Assembly (NCBI GenBank): GCA_964591225.1
Contig: CAZQAO010000046.1
Location: 1-6,871, forward strand
Origin: MGBC108787 sp964591225
GTDB taxonomy: Bacteria > Bacillota_I > Bacilli_A > RF39 > UBA660
DNA length: 6,871 nt
Reading direction: 5' to 3'
Within the stretch, counting starts at the first letter, position 1; every line of letters starts with the position of its first letter. A program made the position numbers and the translations under genes. Under the pieces are notes generated by a model. The model was not told where the DNA came from, did no database searches, and saw nothing but the letters and a program-made list of their open reading frames with translations. Positions 1 through 5,687 of the stretch are shown here, in pieces.

Positions 1-2
1 TA

Positions 3-31
3 TTGTAAAAATATATGGCATATGTTAGAAT
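3..31 (+). promoter_or_regulatory. Promoter of the tRNA gene
   Basis: A TTGTAA -35 box (3-8) is followed after 17 bp by TAGAAT (26-31), with an extended -10 TG at 23-24. Transcription would start near 38, giving a leader of about 13 nt before the tRNA. The match to the vegetative sigma consensus and the correct distance support it; the -35 box is only partly conserved. Confidence 0.6.
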
Positions 32-50
32 AATTTTGGAAAAAATTTAT

Positions 51-127
51 GACCCGTTGGTGAAGTGGTTTAACACGCCACCCTCTCAAGGTGGTATTCG
101 TGGGTTCGAAACCCATACGGGTTACCA
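51..127 (+). tRNA. trnE: tRNA-Glu, anticodon CUC
   Basis: A full cloverleaf can be folded. The acceptor stem is 51-57 with 117-123, the D stem 60-62 with 74-76, the anticodon stem 78-82 with 90-94, and the T stem 100-104 with 112-116 around TTCGAAA. The discriminator is A124 and CCA is encoded at 125-127. The seven-base anticodon loop 83-89 places CTC at 85-87, so it reads GAG (Glu). The body resembles Firmicutes tRNA-Glu (GUUGGU start of the D region, CCCGU acceptor). Odd points are a G1-U72 wobble as the first acceptor pair and a five-base variable loop. It stands alone with its own promoter and terminator. Confidence 0.93.
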
Positions 128-137
128 AAGAAAATTC

Positions 138-162
138 ATTCGAACATAACGTTCGAATTTTT
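138..162 (+). terminator. Intrinsic terminator after the tRNA
   Basis: ATTCGAAC (138-145) pairs perfectly with GTTCGAAT (151-158) around a five-base loop and runs into a T tract ending at 162. It closes the monocistronic tRNA transcript 10 bases after the CCA end. Confidence 0.8.
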
Positions 163-186
163 CATTTTATAAACAATAAAAAAATA

Positions 187-215
187 TTTACATATACCCC
201 CTATAAGTGTAAAAT
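187..215 (+). promoter_or_regulatory. Promoter and probable CsoR operator of csoR
   Basis: TTTACA (187-192) and TAAAAT (210-215) are separated by exactly 17 bp, a good vegetative promoter. The spacer carries TATACCCCCTATAAG (193-207), a C-run flanked by TATA that resembles one half of the ATACCCC/GGGGTAT-type sites bound by CsoR proteins. Its position between -35 and -10 would allow simple autorepression. The promoter is well supported; the operator call is an inference from position and base composition, because the opposite GGGG half is absent. Confidence 0.6.
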
Positions 216-233
216 AAGAATAGAGGTGTGCGT

Positions 234-530
234 ATGGCTCAAGAAATTATAAAATGTTCTAAAGAAAAACATAGAACAGAAAAAGAAAAGGATAGACTTA
301 TAAAAAGATTAAGAATTATTGAAGGACAAGTAAGAGGCGTGAATCAAATGATTGAAAAAGATCGCTATTGTGATGAAATTTTAATTCAAATTTCAGCAAT
401 AGATCAGTCTTTAAAGAGTATTGGTAAAGAAATTATTAAAAATCATTTAGAAACTTGTACTAAAAATGATTTCATCAATAAAAAAGAAAATACGATTGAA
501 GATATTATGGACTTATTTAGCCGGCTGTAG
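234..530 (+). CDS. csoR: CsoR-family copper-sensing transcriptional repressor
   Basis: This is a 98-residue all-helical DNA-binding protein of the CsoR/RcnR/FrmR family. The family signature RLRIIEGQVRGV lies at residues 25-36, followed by DRYCDEIL at 43-50. The metal ligands Cys46, His71 and Cys75 have the C-x24-H-x3-C spacing of Cu(I)-binding CsoR. The histidine argues against the sulfur-sensing CstR branch, which keeps two cysteines but not this histidine. The N-terminus holds an extra Cys8 and His13. In the family, Cu(I) binding releases the repressor from copper-export promoters and often from its own. I chose ATG 234 because TAGAGGTG (221-228) sits 5 bases upstream; an in-frame GTG at 228 lies inside that ribosome site. 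No copA or copZ is adjacent: the gene is followed by a terminator and an unrelated amidase. The target is therefore elsewhere, or the gene controls only itself here. Confidence 0.85.
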   Translation: MAQEIIKCSKEKHRTEKEKDRLIKRLRIIEGQVRGVNQMIEKDRYCDEILIQISAIDQSLKSIGKEIIKNHLETCTKNDFINKKENTIEDIMDLFSRL

Positions 531-539
531 ATATTAATG

Positions 540-569
540 ACATAGAAAAATTTAATTTCTATGTTTTTT
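540..569 (+). terminator. Intrinsic terminator after csoR
   Basis: ACATAGAAA (540-548) pairs with TTTCTATGT (556-564) around a seven-base loop, followed by a run of T to 569. The stem is A/T-rich but perfect over nine pairs. It starts 10 bases after the csoR stop and isolates csoR from the amidase gene. Confidence 0.78.
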
Positions 570-614
570 AATGGGTATTTTTAAATCAGTTATGTGCATA
601 AAATAGTCATCTAG

Positions 615-665
615 TTTACATATAAATTGTGTAAATAAATTGACTTTTATGTGTAATATTTACAC
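615..665 (+). promoter_or_regulatory. Cluster of palindromic operator-like sites upstream of the amidase
   Basis: Four copies of a TTTACA/TGTAAA-like half-site are packed into about 50 bp. TTTACA (615-620) faces TGTAAA (630-635) across 9 bp. GTGTAA (651-656) faces TTACAC (660-665) across TAT, a perfect 6-bp dyad. In addition, GTGTAAATA (629-637) is the exact reverse complement of TATTTACAC (657-665). The rightmost dyad lies just upstream of the -10 box, over the -35 position, as expected for a repressor or activator site. I cannot name the regulator. In A+T-rich DNA some of this could be chance, but the 9-bp and 6-bp perfect arms are better than background. Confidence 0.45.
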
Positions 666-671
666 TCTGTT

Positions 672-680
672 TGCTATAAT
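672..680 (+). promoter_or_regulatory. Extended -10 promoter of the amidase gene
   Basis: TGCTATAAT (672-680) is a consensus -10 box with the extended TG. The -35 position (652-657, TGTAAT) is poor and falls inside a dyad, so the promoter may rely on the extended -10 or on a bound regulator. Transcription would start near 687. Confidence 0.7.
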
Positions 681-704
681 AGATATAGAAAATAGGTGAG
701 AGCG

Positions 705-2429
705 ATGAAAAGACTAAAAATCAATAAACGATTAACGTATTTATGTTTAGTTTTCTTATTGACATTTTCTAGTGTTTTTGTTGGTAAAGCCTATGGATTT
801 CCAGGAAATTTAGGAGAATTTTCTATCGAACACATTGTCGAAGAAGATGGTTTACTTTATTTATATGCCACGCCTTCTCAAAATGCAGTTTCTTATAAAG
901 CGGTTGGTATGGATAGTACCGGTAATACTGTTTATGAGCAAACAAGTGAATCTAATGTTATAGAATTAAAAGATTTATATATGAGTTATCAAGATACTTT
1001 AACTTTCCAAGTTTATGCTTATAATAAAAACGGCAATTATATTATTTCTTCTAATGATTATGCTTATATTATGAAAGATTTGTCATTTGGTAAAGGAACG
1101 GAACATTATAACGAAAAAGGTCATGATTTTGTTATTGGTTTTGATGGCAATAGTAATTTAGCTAATTATACAATTGATGTATACTATGAAAATGCCTTAT
1201 TAGAGCAAGTACCAGTAGTAAATAATATTGCAGCTGTTAGTCATGAAGTTATTGATAATTTATCCGGAACAGTTTTATTAAAATTAAATAAAGATGGCAA
1301 AAGAATCTTAAATGTTTTCTCTTTGTATGCCAATAGTCCTTTAGTAGGTAATATTGCTATTACGAACTTACAAAATGTTAATTCATTTTCTTGGGACGAC
1401 TTAGAAATTGATTTTCAAGGGGGAGAAAATGCTACTAAATTACAAGTTAATTTATATAAAAATGGGGCTTTAGCTAATCGTTATGAAACTGAATATAAAA
1501 AAGATCCAATTATTTTACCAGCCACATTTTTTGAAGAAAATACTGATTATACTTTAGAGTTAGCAGCTATTTATAAAGATTATAATGAAATTGCTAAAAG
1601 AGTAAATGCTTTAGTTCATATTGGCTATAAACAAACAGTAAAACCAGTGTATGTCAATTATGATTATAAACATATTAAAAAAGGAACGTTAGTTTCTTTA
1701 AAAACTAATACGGAAGATGCTGATATTTATTATACATTTGATGGTAGTGAACCTACTACTAGTAGTTATTTATATAATAGTCCTTTTGTAATTACCGATA
1801 ATGTTACTATTAAGACTAAAGCTTTTCGAAAAAATATGTATGATAGTGAAGTAAATACTTATGATTTTAATGTGGGAGATAAACCTTTAGTTGTTTATTT
1901 AAGTCCTTCTAATCAATATGATAATCAAGGAGTAATAGAAGCTGGATATTCTACGGAAAAGAATGAAATGAATAAAATAGCTGATTATTTAAAATCTTAT
2001 TTGGAATCTTACGGAGTCAAAGTTTATCGCAATCAACCTGCTGCGGGAATTAATGCTTGGGTAGAAGAGAGTAATTATGTTAAAAGTGATTTACATTTAG
2101 CAATTCATTCCAATGCTAGTTTAACTCATGATGCTCATGGCATCGAAATGTATGTTGGTAAAGCTACTTCTCAGTCTTTATCAATTGCTAATAAAATATA
2201 TAATAATTTATATGAAATGTATCCTTATAAAGATGAAACAAGTAATAGAGGAGTAAAATATAGTGGTACTTCTTTAGGAGAAGCAAATGATTCCTTTTTA
2301 CCTTGTGGTACGTTAATTGAAATTGCTTATCATGATAATTATAATGATGCCAAATGGATTGTTGATCACTTAGAAGAGATTGCCAGAAATATTGGTGATT
2401 CAATATTAGAATATTATCAAGTAAAATAG
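705..2429 (+). CDS. Secreted N-acetylmuramoyl-L-alanine amidase, multidomain (Amidase_3)
   Basis: This 574-residue exported protein is predicted to cut the bond between N-acetylmuramic acid and the stem-peptide L-alanine in peptidoglycan. Residues 1-31 form a signal peptide: basic MKRLKINKR, a hydrophobic core, then AYG before Phe32. Residues ~32-310 are rich in short beta strands and look like three Fn3/Ig-like modules, a structural guess. Residues ~314-388 match the chitobiase/beta-hexosaminidase C-terminal type of module (PF13290/Fn3_assoc-like), with IYYTFDGSEPT at 341-351. Residues ~393-574 are Amidase_3 (PF01520): Glu418, His468 in AIHSN and Glu539 in IEIAYHDN fit two zinc ligands and the catalytic Glu. 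The usual first ligand motif DPGHGG is replaced by SPSNQ (400-404). No LysM, SPOR or SH3 wall-binding domain is seen. ATG 705 is chosen because AGGTGA (694-699) lies 5 bases upstream; an in-frame GTG at 696 overlaps that site. It appears monocistronic, with no clear terminator behind it. Confidence 0.88.
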   Translation: MKRLKINKRLTYLCLVFLLTFSSVFVGKAYGFPGNLGEFSIEHIVEEDGLLYLYATPSQNAVSYKAVGMDSTGNTVYEQTSESNVIELKDLYMSYQDTLTFQVYAYNKNGNYIISSNDYAYIMKDLSFGKGTEHYNEKGHDFVIGFDGNSNLANYTIDVYYENALLEQVPVVNNIAAVSHEVIDNLSGTVLLKLNKDGKRILNVFSLYANSPLVGNIAITNLQNVNSFSWDDLEIDFQGGENATKLQVNLYKNGALANRYETEYKKDPIILPATFFEENTDYTLELAAIYKDYNEIAKRVNALVHIGYKQTVKPVYVNYDYKHIKKGTLVSLKTNTEDADIYYTFDGSEPTTSSYLYNSPFVITDNVTIKTKAFRKNMYDSEVNTYDFNVGDKPLVVYLSPSNQYDNQGVIEAGYSTEKNEMNKIADYLKSYLESYGVKVYRNQPAAGINAWVEESNYVKSDLHLAIHSNASLTHDAHGIEMYVGKATSQSLSIANKIYNNLYEMYPYKDETSNRGVKYSGTSLGEANDSFLPCGTLIEIAYHDNYNDAKWIVDHLEEIARNIGDSILEYYQVK

Positions 2430-2437
2430 TGAGTTTT

Positions 2438-2467
2438 TTGTCCGAATTATAGGAAATATGATAAAAT
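2438..2467 (+). promoter_or_regulatory. Promoter of the suf operon
   Basis: TTGTCC (2438-2443) is followed after 18 bp by TAAAAT (2462-2467), with an extended -10 TGA at 2459-2461. Transcription would begin near 2474, inside or just before the GGTGG ribosome site, leaving a leader of only about 10 nt. There is no hairpin terminator between the amidase stop at 2429 and this promoter, so read-through from the amidase gene could also feed the operon. Confidence 0.5.
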
Positions 2468-2483
2468 AACTTTGGTGGTTTTT

Positions 2484-3239
2484 ATGTTAAAAATTACGGA
2501 TGTAACTGTTAAAGTTTTAGATAAAACAATTTTAGACCATTTTAATTTAGAGATAAAACCAGGAGAGATTCATGCTCTTATGGGCCCGAATGGTGCTGGA
2601 AAATCTACGATAACTAAGGTGTTAATGCGTGATCCAGCTTACCAAATTACTAAGGGTTCGATTATATATGATGACCAAGATTTACTATCTTTAACGACAA
2701 CGGAAGTAGCAAGGTTAGGTATGTATTTAATTAGCCAAAACCCAATTGAAATTGCTGGTATTAGTAATTCGGAAATGCTTCGTACCGCTTTAACGGATAT
2801 GGGTAAAATGAATATGAATGTTTTAGAGTTTCATCGGAAAATGACTAGTATTTGTGAAAAACTTAATTTACCAAAAGATTTTGTCCATCGCGATATTAAT
2901 TATAATATGAGTGGCGGTGAAAAGAAAAAAATGGAATTACTTCATTTATGGATGCTCGAACCAAAATTTATTATCTTAGATGAAATTGATTCGGGTCTAG
3001 ATGTCGATTCGTTAAAATTAGTTGCTCATTCTTTATTAGCATATTATGAACAATATAAACCATCTATTTTAATAATTACTCATCAAAAAAGTTTATTAGA
3101 TATTTTAAAACCCCAATATGTTCATGTTCTGCGTAATAAACAAATTGTAAAAACGGGTGATTATAATTTAGCAAAAACTATCTTTTTACAAGGTTTTTCT
3201 GGGGCAGGCATTATGAGTGAAAGTGATAATCATGAATAA
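2484..3239 (+). CDS. sufC: SufC, Fe-S cluster assembly ATPase
   Basis: This is a 251-residue ABC-type ATPase that drives iron-sulfur cluster building by the SUF scaffold in the cytosol. Walker A is GPNGAGKST (34-42), the Q-loop is Gln85 in ISQNP, the ABC signature is MSGGEKKKME (142-151), Walker B is FIILDEIDSGLD (162-173), and the switch histidine is His200 in IITH. The MRDPAYQITKGSI segment (48-60) and GLDVDSL after Walker B are typical of SufC rather than of transporter ATPases, and no membrane protein is encoded nearby. The length is normal for the family. I start at ATG 2484 because GGTGG (2474-2478) is 5 bases upstream; an in-frame TTG at 2472 would lie at the ribosome site. The 3' end overlaps the next gene by 8 bases, so coupled translation is likely. 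It is the first gene of the suf operon. Confidence 0.96.
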   Translation: MLKITDVTVKVLDKTILDHFNLEIKPGEIHALMGPNGAGKSTITKVLMRDPAYQITKGSIIYDDQDLLSLTTTEVARLGMYLISQNPIEIAGISNSEMLRTALTDMGKMNMNVLEFHRKMTSICEKLNLPKDFVHRDINYNMSGGEKKKMELLHLWMLEPKFIILDEIDSGLDVDSLKLVAHSLLAYYEQYKPSILIITHQKSLLDILKPQYVHVLRNKQIVKTGDYNLAKTIFLQGFSGAGIMSESDNHE

Positions 3240-3909
3240 AATAATAGTAAGCCAAAAAGAATTGAAATTAGAAAATACGATAGTGGGTATTACAGAATTT
3301 CAAGAAAAAGATTGTTTGTTTCATATTTTAGGTGATGTGACGATTGGTCTTTTTACGATTCCTAGATGTTTACATTTAAAACTAGTTTTACATGAATCAG
3401 CCCATTTGTTATTGGAATACCGGGGCGTACTTGTAAATCATAATCTAAATATAGAGATTGTGGAAGACCAAAATTCTTCGGTCGATTGTCATCTAGCTTT
3501 TGCTTTTAAAAAAGAAAATGAAGTAACTATTCAAAATATTGCTAATTCTTCTTGTACCCATACTAATATTTTAGTTCGAACTATTGAAAAGGGGGGTAAC
3601 CTAGTTCTTAAAGCTGAAGGAATTATTAAAGAAAAGACAGTGGATAATATTTATTTAGAAGATATTAAAGCTCTTACTAATCATGCCAATCGAATTAAAA
3701 TAATGCCTAATTTACTAGTTAAAACTAATTCGGTAACTGCTAAACATAATACAACTATTAGTCCGTTACAAATGGATGAACTATTTTATTTATTAAGTAA
3801 AGGATTGAGTCAAGAATCATCTGTCAAACTAATTGAAAATGGTTTTCTAACTTCAATTTTAAAAATAGATGCGATTAAAACAGGGGAGGTGATGTATAAT
3901 GAATCGTGA
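3232..3909 (+). CDS. sufD: Short SufB/SufD-family Fe-S assembly scaffold protein
   Basis: This is a 225-residue member of the SufB/SufD family, which forms the beta-helix scaffold that binds SufC. The family C-terminus is clear: an IMPNLLVKTNSVTAKHNTT stretch (157-175) with His172, then DELFYLLSKGLS (182-193) and a GF helix (204-205), corresponding to the PNL...H..T...EQLFYLxSRG part of SufB/SufD. The segment CTHTNILVRTIEKGGNL (108-124) fits the last beta-helix turns. SufD is usually around 400 residues and SufB around 460, so the N-terminal helical domain and much of the helix are missing. This does not look like a broken gene: the reading frame is intact, it starts inside the end of sufC (ATGAATAA overlap), and its end overlaps sufS by 11 bases. 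The residue after His172 is Asn, whereas SufB typically has Glu. Whether it acts as SufB, SufD or a single scaffold doing both jobs cannot be told from sequence. The start has only a weak ribosome site (AGTGA), which suggests coupling to sufC. Confidence 0.8.
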   Translation: MNKIIVSQKELKLENTIVGITEFQEKDCLFHILGDVTIGLFTIPRCLHLKLVLHESAHLLLEYRGVLVNHNLNIEIVEDQNSSVDCHLAFAFKKENEVTIQNIANSSCTHTNILVRTIEKGGNLVLKAEGIIKEKTVDNIYLEDIKALTNHANRIKIMPNLLVKTNSVTAKHNTTISPLQMDELFYLLSKGLSQESSVKLIENGFLTSILKIDAIKTGEVMYNES

Positions 3910-5095
3910 AGATTTTCCAATGTTGCAACAAGATATTATTTATTTAGATAATGGTGCAACTACTTTAAAACCTCAATGCGTAATTGATAAAACTGTAGAA
4001 TATTATGAAAAATATAGTGCTAATGCTCATCGAGGAGATTATGATATCTCTTATAAAGTAGATCAAGAGTATGAAAACACTAGACGTTTAGTTAAAGATT
4101 ATATTAATGCTAAATACTTAGAAGAGATTGTTTTTACTGCAGGTTCGACTGAAAGTTTAAATTTAATTGTTCAAGGCTTTTTTGCTCATTTATTAGAACC
4201 AGGTGATGAAGTTTTAATTACTAAATCAGAACATGCTTCTAATGTTTTACCTTGGTTTCATTTAGCTAATACCTTAGGTATTAAAGTAAATTATATTCCT
4301 CTAGATGATAATCATTATGTCACTTTAGAAAATGTCAAAAAAGCTATAACTCCTCATACTAAAGTAATCAGTCTAGCTCATATAACTAATGTCATCGGTG
4401 ATGTTCGTCCTCTTAAAGAAATTACTAAATTAGCTCATCAAAATAACATTTTTGTGGTAGTTGATGGTGCTCAAAGTATAGGGCATATTAAAACCGATGT
4501 AACCGATTTAGATATTGATTTCTTAGCTTTTTCTGCTCATAAAATGTGTGGACCAACGGGAGTAGGAGTCTTATATGGTAAAAAAGAATTATTAGAAGAT
4601 GTCGAACCATTAATTTTAGGTGGCGGTATGAATGAATCTTTTGATAACGAACATGAAGTTTATTTTAAAGATCTTCCTGCTCGTTTAGAAGCGGGAACCC
4701 CAAATATTGCGGGAGTTATTGCTTTTGGTGAAGCCATAAAATATATTAATAAAATTGGTTTAGATAATATCTCAGATTATGAACATAAACTGCGGAAGTA
4801 TTTAATTGATAAATTAATTGAAATTCCTTATTTAGATATTATTAATATCGAAAGTGATAGTGGTATTGTTACATTTAATGTCAATAATATTTTTAGTCAA
4901 GATGTCGCTTATTACTTAAATAAATATAATATTTGTGTTCGAGCAGGAAGTCATTGTGCTAAAATTTTAAAAAATGAAGTAGGAGTAAATAATACTTTAC
5001 GGGTAAGCTTATATTTTTATAATACTTATGAAGAAATAGATATGTTAGTAGAATTATTAAGTGATAAAGATAAGATATTAAAGGAGATGTTATAA
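3899..5095 (+). CDS. sufS: SufS, group II cysteine desulfurase
   Basis: This 398-residue PLP enzyme takes sulfur from L-cysteine, giving alanine and an enzyme persulfide that is passed to SufU. Key residues are visible. His112 in SEHASN would stack on PLP, Asp189 and Gln192 lie in VVDGAQS, and the PLP Schiff-base lysine is Lys215 in SAHKMCGP. Arg348 precedes the catalytic Cys353 in RAGSHCAK. ARLEAGTPN (261-269) and the short active-site loop are of the SufS/CsdA type, not the IscS/NifS type with its longer loop. The length is normal. A strong GGGGAGGTGAT site (3883-3893) precedes ATG 3899. It overlaps the sufD-like gene by 11 bases and sufU by one base (TAATG), so these three genes are translated as a unit. 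Confidence 0.96.
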   Translation: MNREDFPMLQQDIIYLDNGATTLKPQCVIDKTVEYYEKYSANAHRGDYDISYKVDQEYENTRRLVKDYINAKYLEEIVFTAGSTESLNLIVQGFFAHLLEPGDEVLITKSEHASNVLPWFHLANTLGIKVNYIPLDDNHYVTLENVKKAITPHTKVISLAHITNVIGDVRPLKEITKLAHQNNIFVVVDGAQSIGHIKTDVTDLDIDFLAFSAHKMCGPTGVGVLYGKKELLEDVEPLILGGGMNESFDNEHEVYFKDLPARLEAGTPNIAGVIAFGEAIKYINKIGLDNISDYEHKLRKYLIDKLIEIPYLDIINIESDSGIVTFNVNNIFSQDVAYYLNKYNICVRAGSHCAKILKNEVGVNNTLRVSLYFYNTYEEIDMLVELLSDKDKILKEML

Positions 5096-5529
5096 TGGAT
5101 GAGAATTTAAAACGAGAAATTATTTTAGATCATTATCAAAATCCTAAACATCGAGGTATCGTTAATAATAAAGAATATATTAAAGTAAATAGTAATAACG
5201 AATCTTGTATCGATAATATTGATCTTTATCTTTTAGTGCAAGATAACCAAATCAAAGATATTCAATTTTCTGGAGAAGCTTGTGCTATATCTACTTCTTC
5301 AACTTCGATTATGATTGAAAATTTACTCGGTAAAACTATCGAAGAAGCAATTAGCTATATTGATAATTTTGAAAATATGGTTAACGAAAAAGATTATGAT
5401 GCCGACTTATTAAATGAAGGGATTGTCTATCAAGATATTTATAAACAAAATAATCGAAAACACTGTGCTTTATTACCTTACAAAGGTATTAAAAAAGCTT
5501 TAGCTGATTACTTAAAGAATAATTCTTGA
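5095..5529 (+). CDS. sufU: SufU, zinc-dependent sulfur-transfer partner of SufS
   Basis: This 144-residue IscU-fold protein is expected to accept sulfur from the SufS persulfide. The four zinc-site residues of the SufU branch are present: Cys38 and Asp40 in SCID, Cys63 in GEACAIS, and Cys124 in RKHCALL, with Arg121 three residues before the last Cys. The ~60-residue distance between the second and third Cys includes the insert that separates SufU from IscU, and no IscU-type LPPVK motif is seen. Odd points are ESCID in place of the common SCGD and GEAC in place of GxGC, so two glycines beside ligands are lost. AAGGAG (5081-5086) lies 8 bases before ATG 5095. It is the last suf gene; sufB, which commonly follows in Firmicutes, is absent. 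Confidence 0.92.
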   Translation: MDENLKREIILDHYQNPKHRGIVNNKEYIKVNSNNESCIDNIDLYLLVQDNQIKDIQFSGEACAISTSSTSIMIENLLGKTIEEAISYIDNFENMVNEKDYDADLLNEGIVYQDIYKQNNRKHCALLPYKGIKKALADYLKNNS

Positions 5530-5555
5530 CTTTTAACATAATATTATAATATAAT
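5526..5555 (+). promoter_or_regulatory. Promoter of the infC-rpmI-rplT operon
   Basis: TTGACT (5526-5531) and TATAAT (5550-5555) are separated by 18 bp, a near-consensus strong promoter as expected for a ribosomal operon. The -35 box overlaps the TGA stop of sufU (5527-5529). Transcription would start near 5562, giving a leader of about 140 nt. Confidence 0.82.
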
Positions 5556-5652
5556 CAACTTGTTATTAAAAAGGAAAGAGATTGTATCCACAATCCACCT
5601 GATTGCCAAGTAGCAATAGGTTAAAGGCCGATAAAAAAATAATCTGGTTTTT

Positions 5653-5678
5653 AGGTGGATACTCGGTATCTGCCTTTT
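5653..5678 (+). terminator. Conditional terminator in the infC leader
   Basis: AGGTGGATAC (5653-5662) folds on GTATCTGCCT (5666-5675) with a TCG loop, giving ten consecutive pairs of which two are G-U, followed by TTTTAT. The T tract is short, as is common for regulated terminators. Its 5' arm is the same stretch that pairs with 5584-5591 or 5593-5600, and its 3' arm overlaps the partner of 5623-5628. Confidence 0.62.
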
Positions 5679-5687
5679 ATAATGTAT

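Noticed and set aside
228..233. GTG 228 as csoR start
   Set aside because: It lies inside the GAGGTG ribosome site that correctly serves ATG 234.
2188..2403. Open frame of 71 codons on the minus strand inside the amidase gene
   Set aside because: It lies fully antisense to the conserved Amidase_3 coding part, has a low-complexity Tyr/His/Leu-rich translation and no recognisable family; it is a shadow of A+T-rich coding sequence.
2441..2454. TCC-N8-GGA as an operator of the suf promoter
   Set aside because: Only three bases per arm match and the inner bases are not symmetrical; no basis to name an Fe-S-responsive regulator.
3587..3596. A4G6 run in the sufD-like gene as a programmed slippage site
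   Set aside because: Both alternative frames stop within a few codons and give no sensible product; the zero frame continues into the conserved C-terminal family motif.
3907..3909. Mollicutes code 4 (TGA = Trp)
   Set aside because: TGA ends the sufD-like gene and sufU exactly where the proteins should end, Trp is written TGG in several conserved places, and no in-frame TGA occurs inside the genes.
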